Source: Brachypterus glaber
Lineage: Eukaryota; Arthropoda; Insecta; Coleoptera; Kateretidae
Length of the DNA: 64,000 nucleotides
NCBI GenBank assembly: GCA_958510825.1
Contig: OY294044.1
Location: 80,584,895-80,648,894, forward strand
Direction of reading: 5' to 3'
Position 1 is the first letter of the stretch; each line of letters opens with the position of its first letter. The translations under genes and the position numbers were made by a program. The notes under the pieces are model-generated. The model did not search any database. It was not told where the DNA came from and saw only the letters and a list, made by a program, of their open reading frames with translations. Shown piece by piece: positions 63,000-64,000 of this stretch.

Positions 63000-64000
63000 A
63001 TCGACGAGTTTACAATCTCTTGTATTAACGAAGCTGTGAAATTTATATTTATAAGCGAGACATGGGCGACTGATCAAAACATTGACACACTCAGGTTTCC
63101 TGGGTATACGCTTTCGTCTTACTTTAACCAGACCATAAATAGAAGAGGTGGTGCAGCAATTTGGTCAGCACCGCACCTTAAAACAGAGCCATTAAATCTT
63201 CTACCTTTCTGCAAGTAAATTGACATTGAAGTGTGTGGTTTAAAATGGATTGTTAATAATAATAAATGTATTGTATCGATACTTTCTATAACAAACTAAA
63301 TGAGCTTCTTGATAATATTTTTAATGTGAAATATCCCATCATACTCTGTGGGGACTTTAACCAAAAACGACTAAGCATAACTCAAAACAAAGAGTTGGAA
63401 AATCTTCTAGACTCTTATGATCTTGTAAAAAAGGTAAATGATATAACTAGATTTTCTCCAACAGGAGGATCTATTATCGACCAAATTTATACAAATCTTC
63501 CTTGCACAGGTGAGTGTACTATAATAAATAATACAATATCAGACCATAGAACAGTATTGTTTCAAACACTCGTAAACTCAAACATTGGGAATAATGAGCC
63601 TAGCTTTGTAGAAAGTAGAATTTTTTGTGAAAAAAATGTTAACACGTTTTGTGAGCTCCTTATTACCAAGGGTTGGGCGGAGGTATACTCTGAAACAAAC
63701 ACTGAAAATAAATTTAATAAATTCACAGAAATTTTTGGGTCTTGTTTTGAGAAGGCTTTTCCACTCAAAAGTAGAAATATAAACATTACAAAAAATAAAT
63801 GGATTAACAATGTGGTTATAGACTCGAGTAATAAACTTAAAGATCTCTATTGCCTACAAAGGCAATTTCCAATTTTAAAAAATAAATACACTTCTGAAAA
63901 GAAAAAACATAATATTTTAGTAGAGAATACAAAAAAGGAATATTACCAAACAAAAATATTTAACTCAAATAATATATCAAAAGCCGCATGGCATGTGATT
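63000..64000 (+). CDS. ORF2 of the third non-LTR element: endonuclease domain, cut by the window edge
   Basis: The endonuclease starts with FIFISETWATDQN (63042), GGAAIWS (about 63150), a frame break at about 63215, then ILCGDFNQKR (about 63345), IIDQIYTN and SDHRTVLF (about 63537), and a linker with NKWINNVV before the RT, which would lie beyond 64000. Frame changes between 63218 and 63300 mean the endonuclease is not a single ORF here. It belongs with the ORF1 upstream. Confidence 0.8.

Noticed and set aside
1..64000. tRNA or rRNA genes
   Set aside because: None recognised on either strand by eye. A covariance-model scan would be needed to exclude degenerate copies.

Overview
The window reads as AT-rich insect nuclear DNA. 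Three small exons on the + strand (35112-35239, 47461-47629, 54286-54386) encode the second immunoglobulin domain and the C-terminal tail of a Dpr (defective proboscis extension response) family cell-surface protein, an arthropod neuronal recognition family. Nearly everything else is transposable elements, satellites and non-coding DNA. The species cannot be named from the sequence.

Region 1 (1-31,750) is a dense mosaic. Its backbone is many fragments of one non-LTR retrotransposon reverse transcriptase on the minus strand (called RT-A here). They alternate with at least 17 blocks of a 21-bp minisatellite whose every unit carries the palindrome TGACGTCA, the full cAMP-response element (CRE). 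RT-A pieces and arrays recur with the same junctions and have been copied together in multi-kilobase segmental duplications. Several elements are nested in the mosaic: a 3.9-kb foldback DNA element with a 4-bp target duplication (2711-6581) that itself carries another element (4797-5842); two copies of a small foldback element (about 9275-9742 and 20975-21511); two near-identical non-LTR copies of a second family (RT-B; 25758-26816 and 29589-31238); and an almost complete errantivirus-type LTR retrotransposon (9826-17846).

The LTR element has gag, pol and env, 230-bp LTRs with one visible difference, a tRNA-Ser-type primer site, a T TTT TTA slippery heptamer between gag and pol, and a donor/acceptor pair that would give env a signal sequence by splicing. 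Its Pol contains an OARD1/TARG1-type macrodomain between RNase H and integrase. It has also lost about 20 residues inside the reverse transcriptase.

Region 2 (31,750-54,600) is the 3' part of the dpr-like gene with two large introns. Intron 35240-47460 carries a sense-strand 1293-codon ORF that joins a PHD finger, a reverse transcriptase, a restriction-like endonuclease and a USP deubiquitinase domain in one frame. The USP domain is broken before its His box at a 24-bp local duplication. The same intron holds a 1271-bp element with Transib-like ends and a perfect 5-bp duplication, plus several foldback elements. Intron 47630-54285 holds a 4.1-kb terminal-inverted-repeat element into which the longest RT-B copy has inserted.

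Region 3 (54,600-64,000) has a DDE transposase interrupted by one in-frame TGA (55605-56975), two tandem-repeat fields (units of about 124-137 bp and about 170 bp) around a 200-N assembly gap, and the 5' part of a third non-LTR element (PHD/coiled-coil ORF1, then endonuclease) that runs off the right edge.
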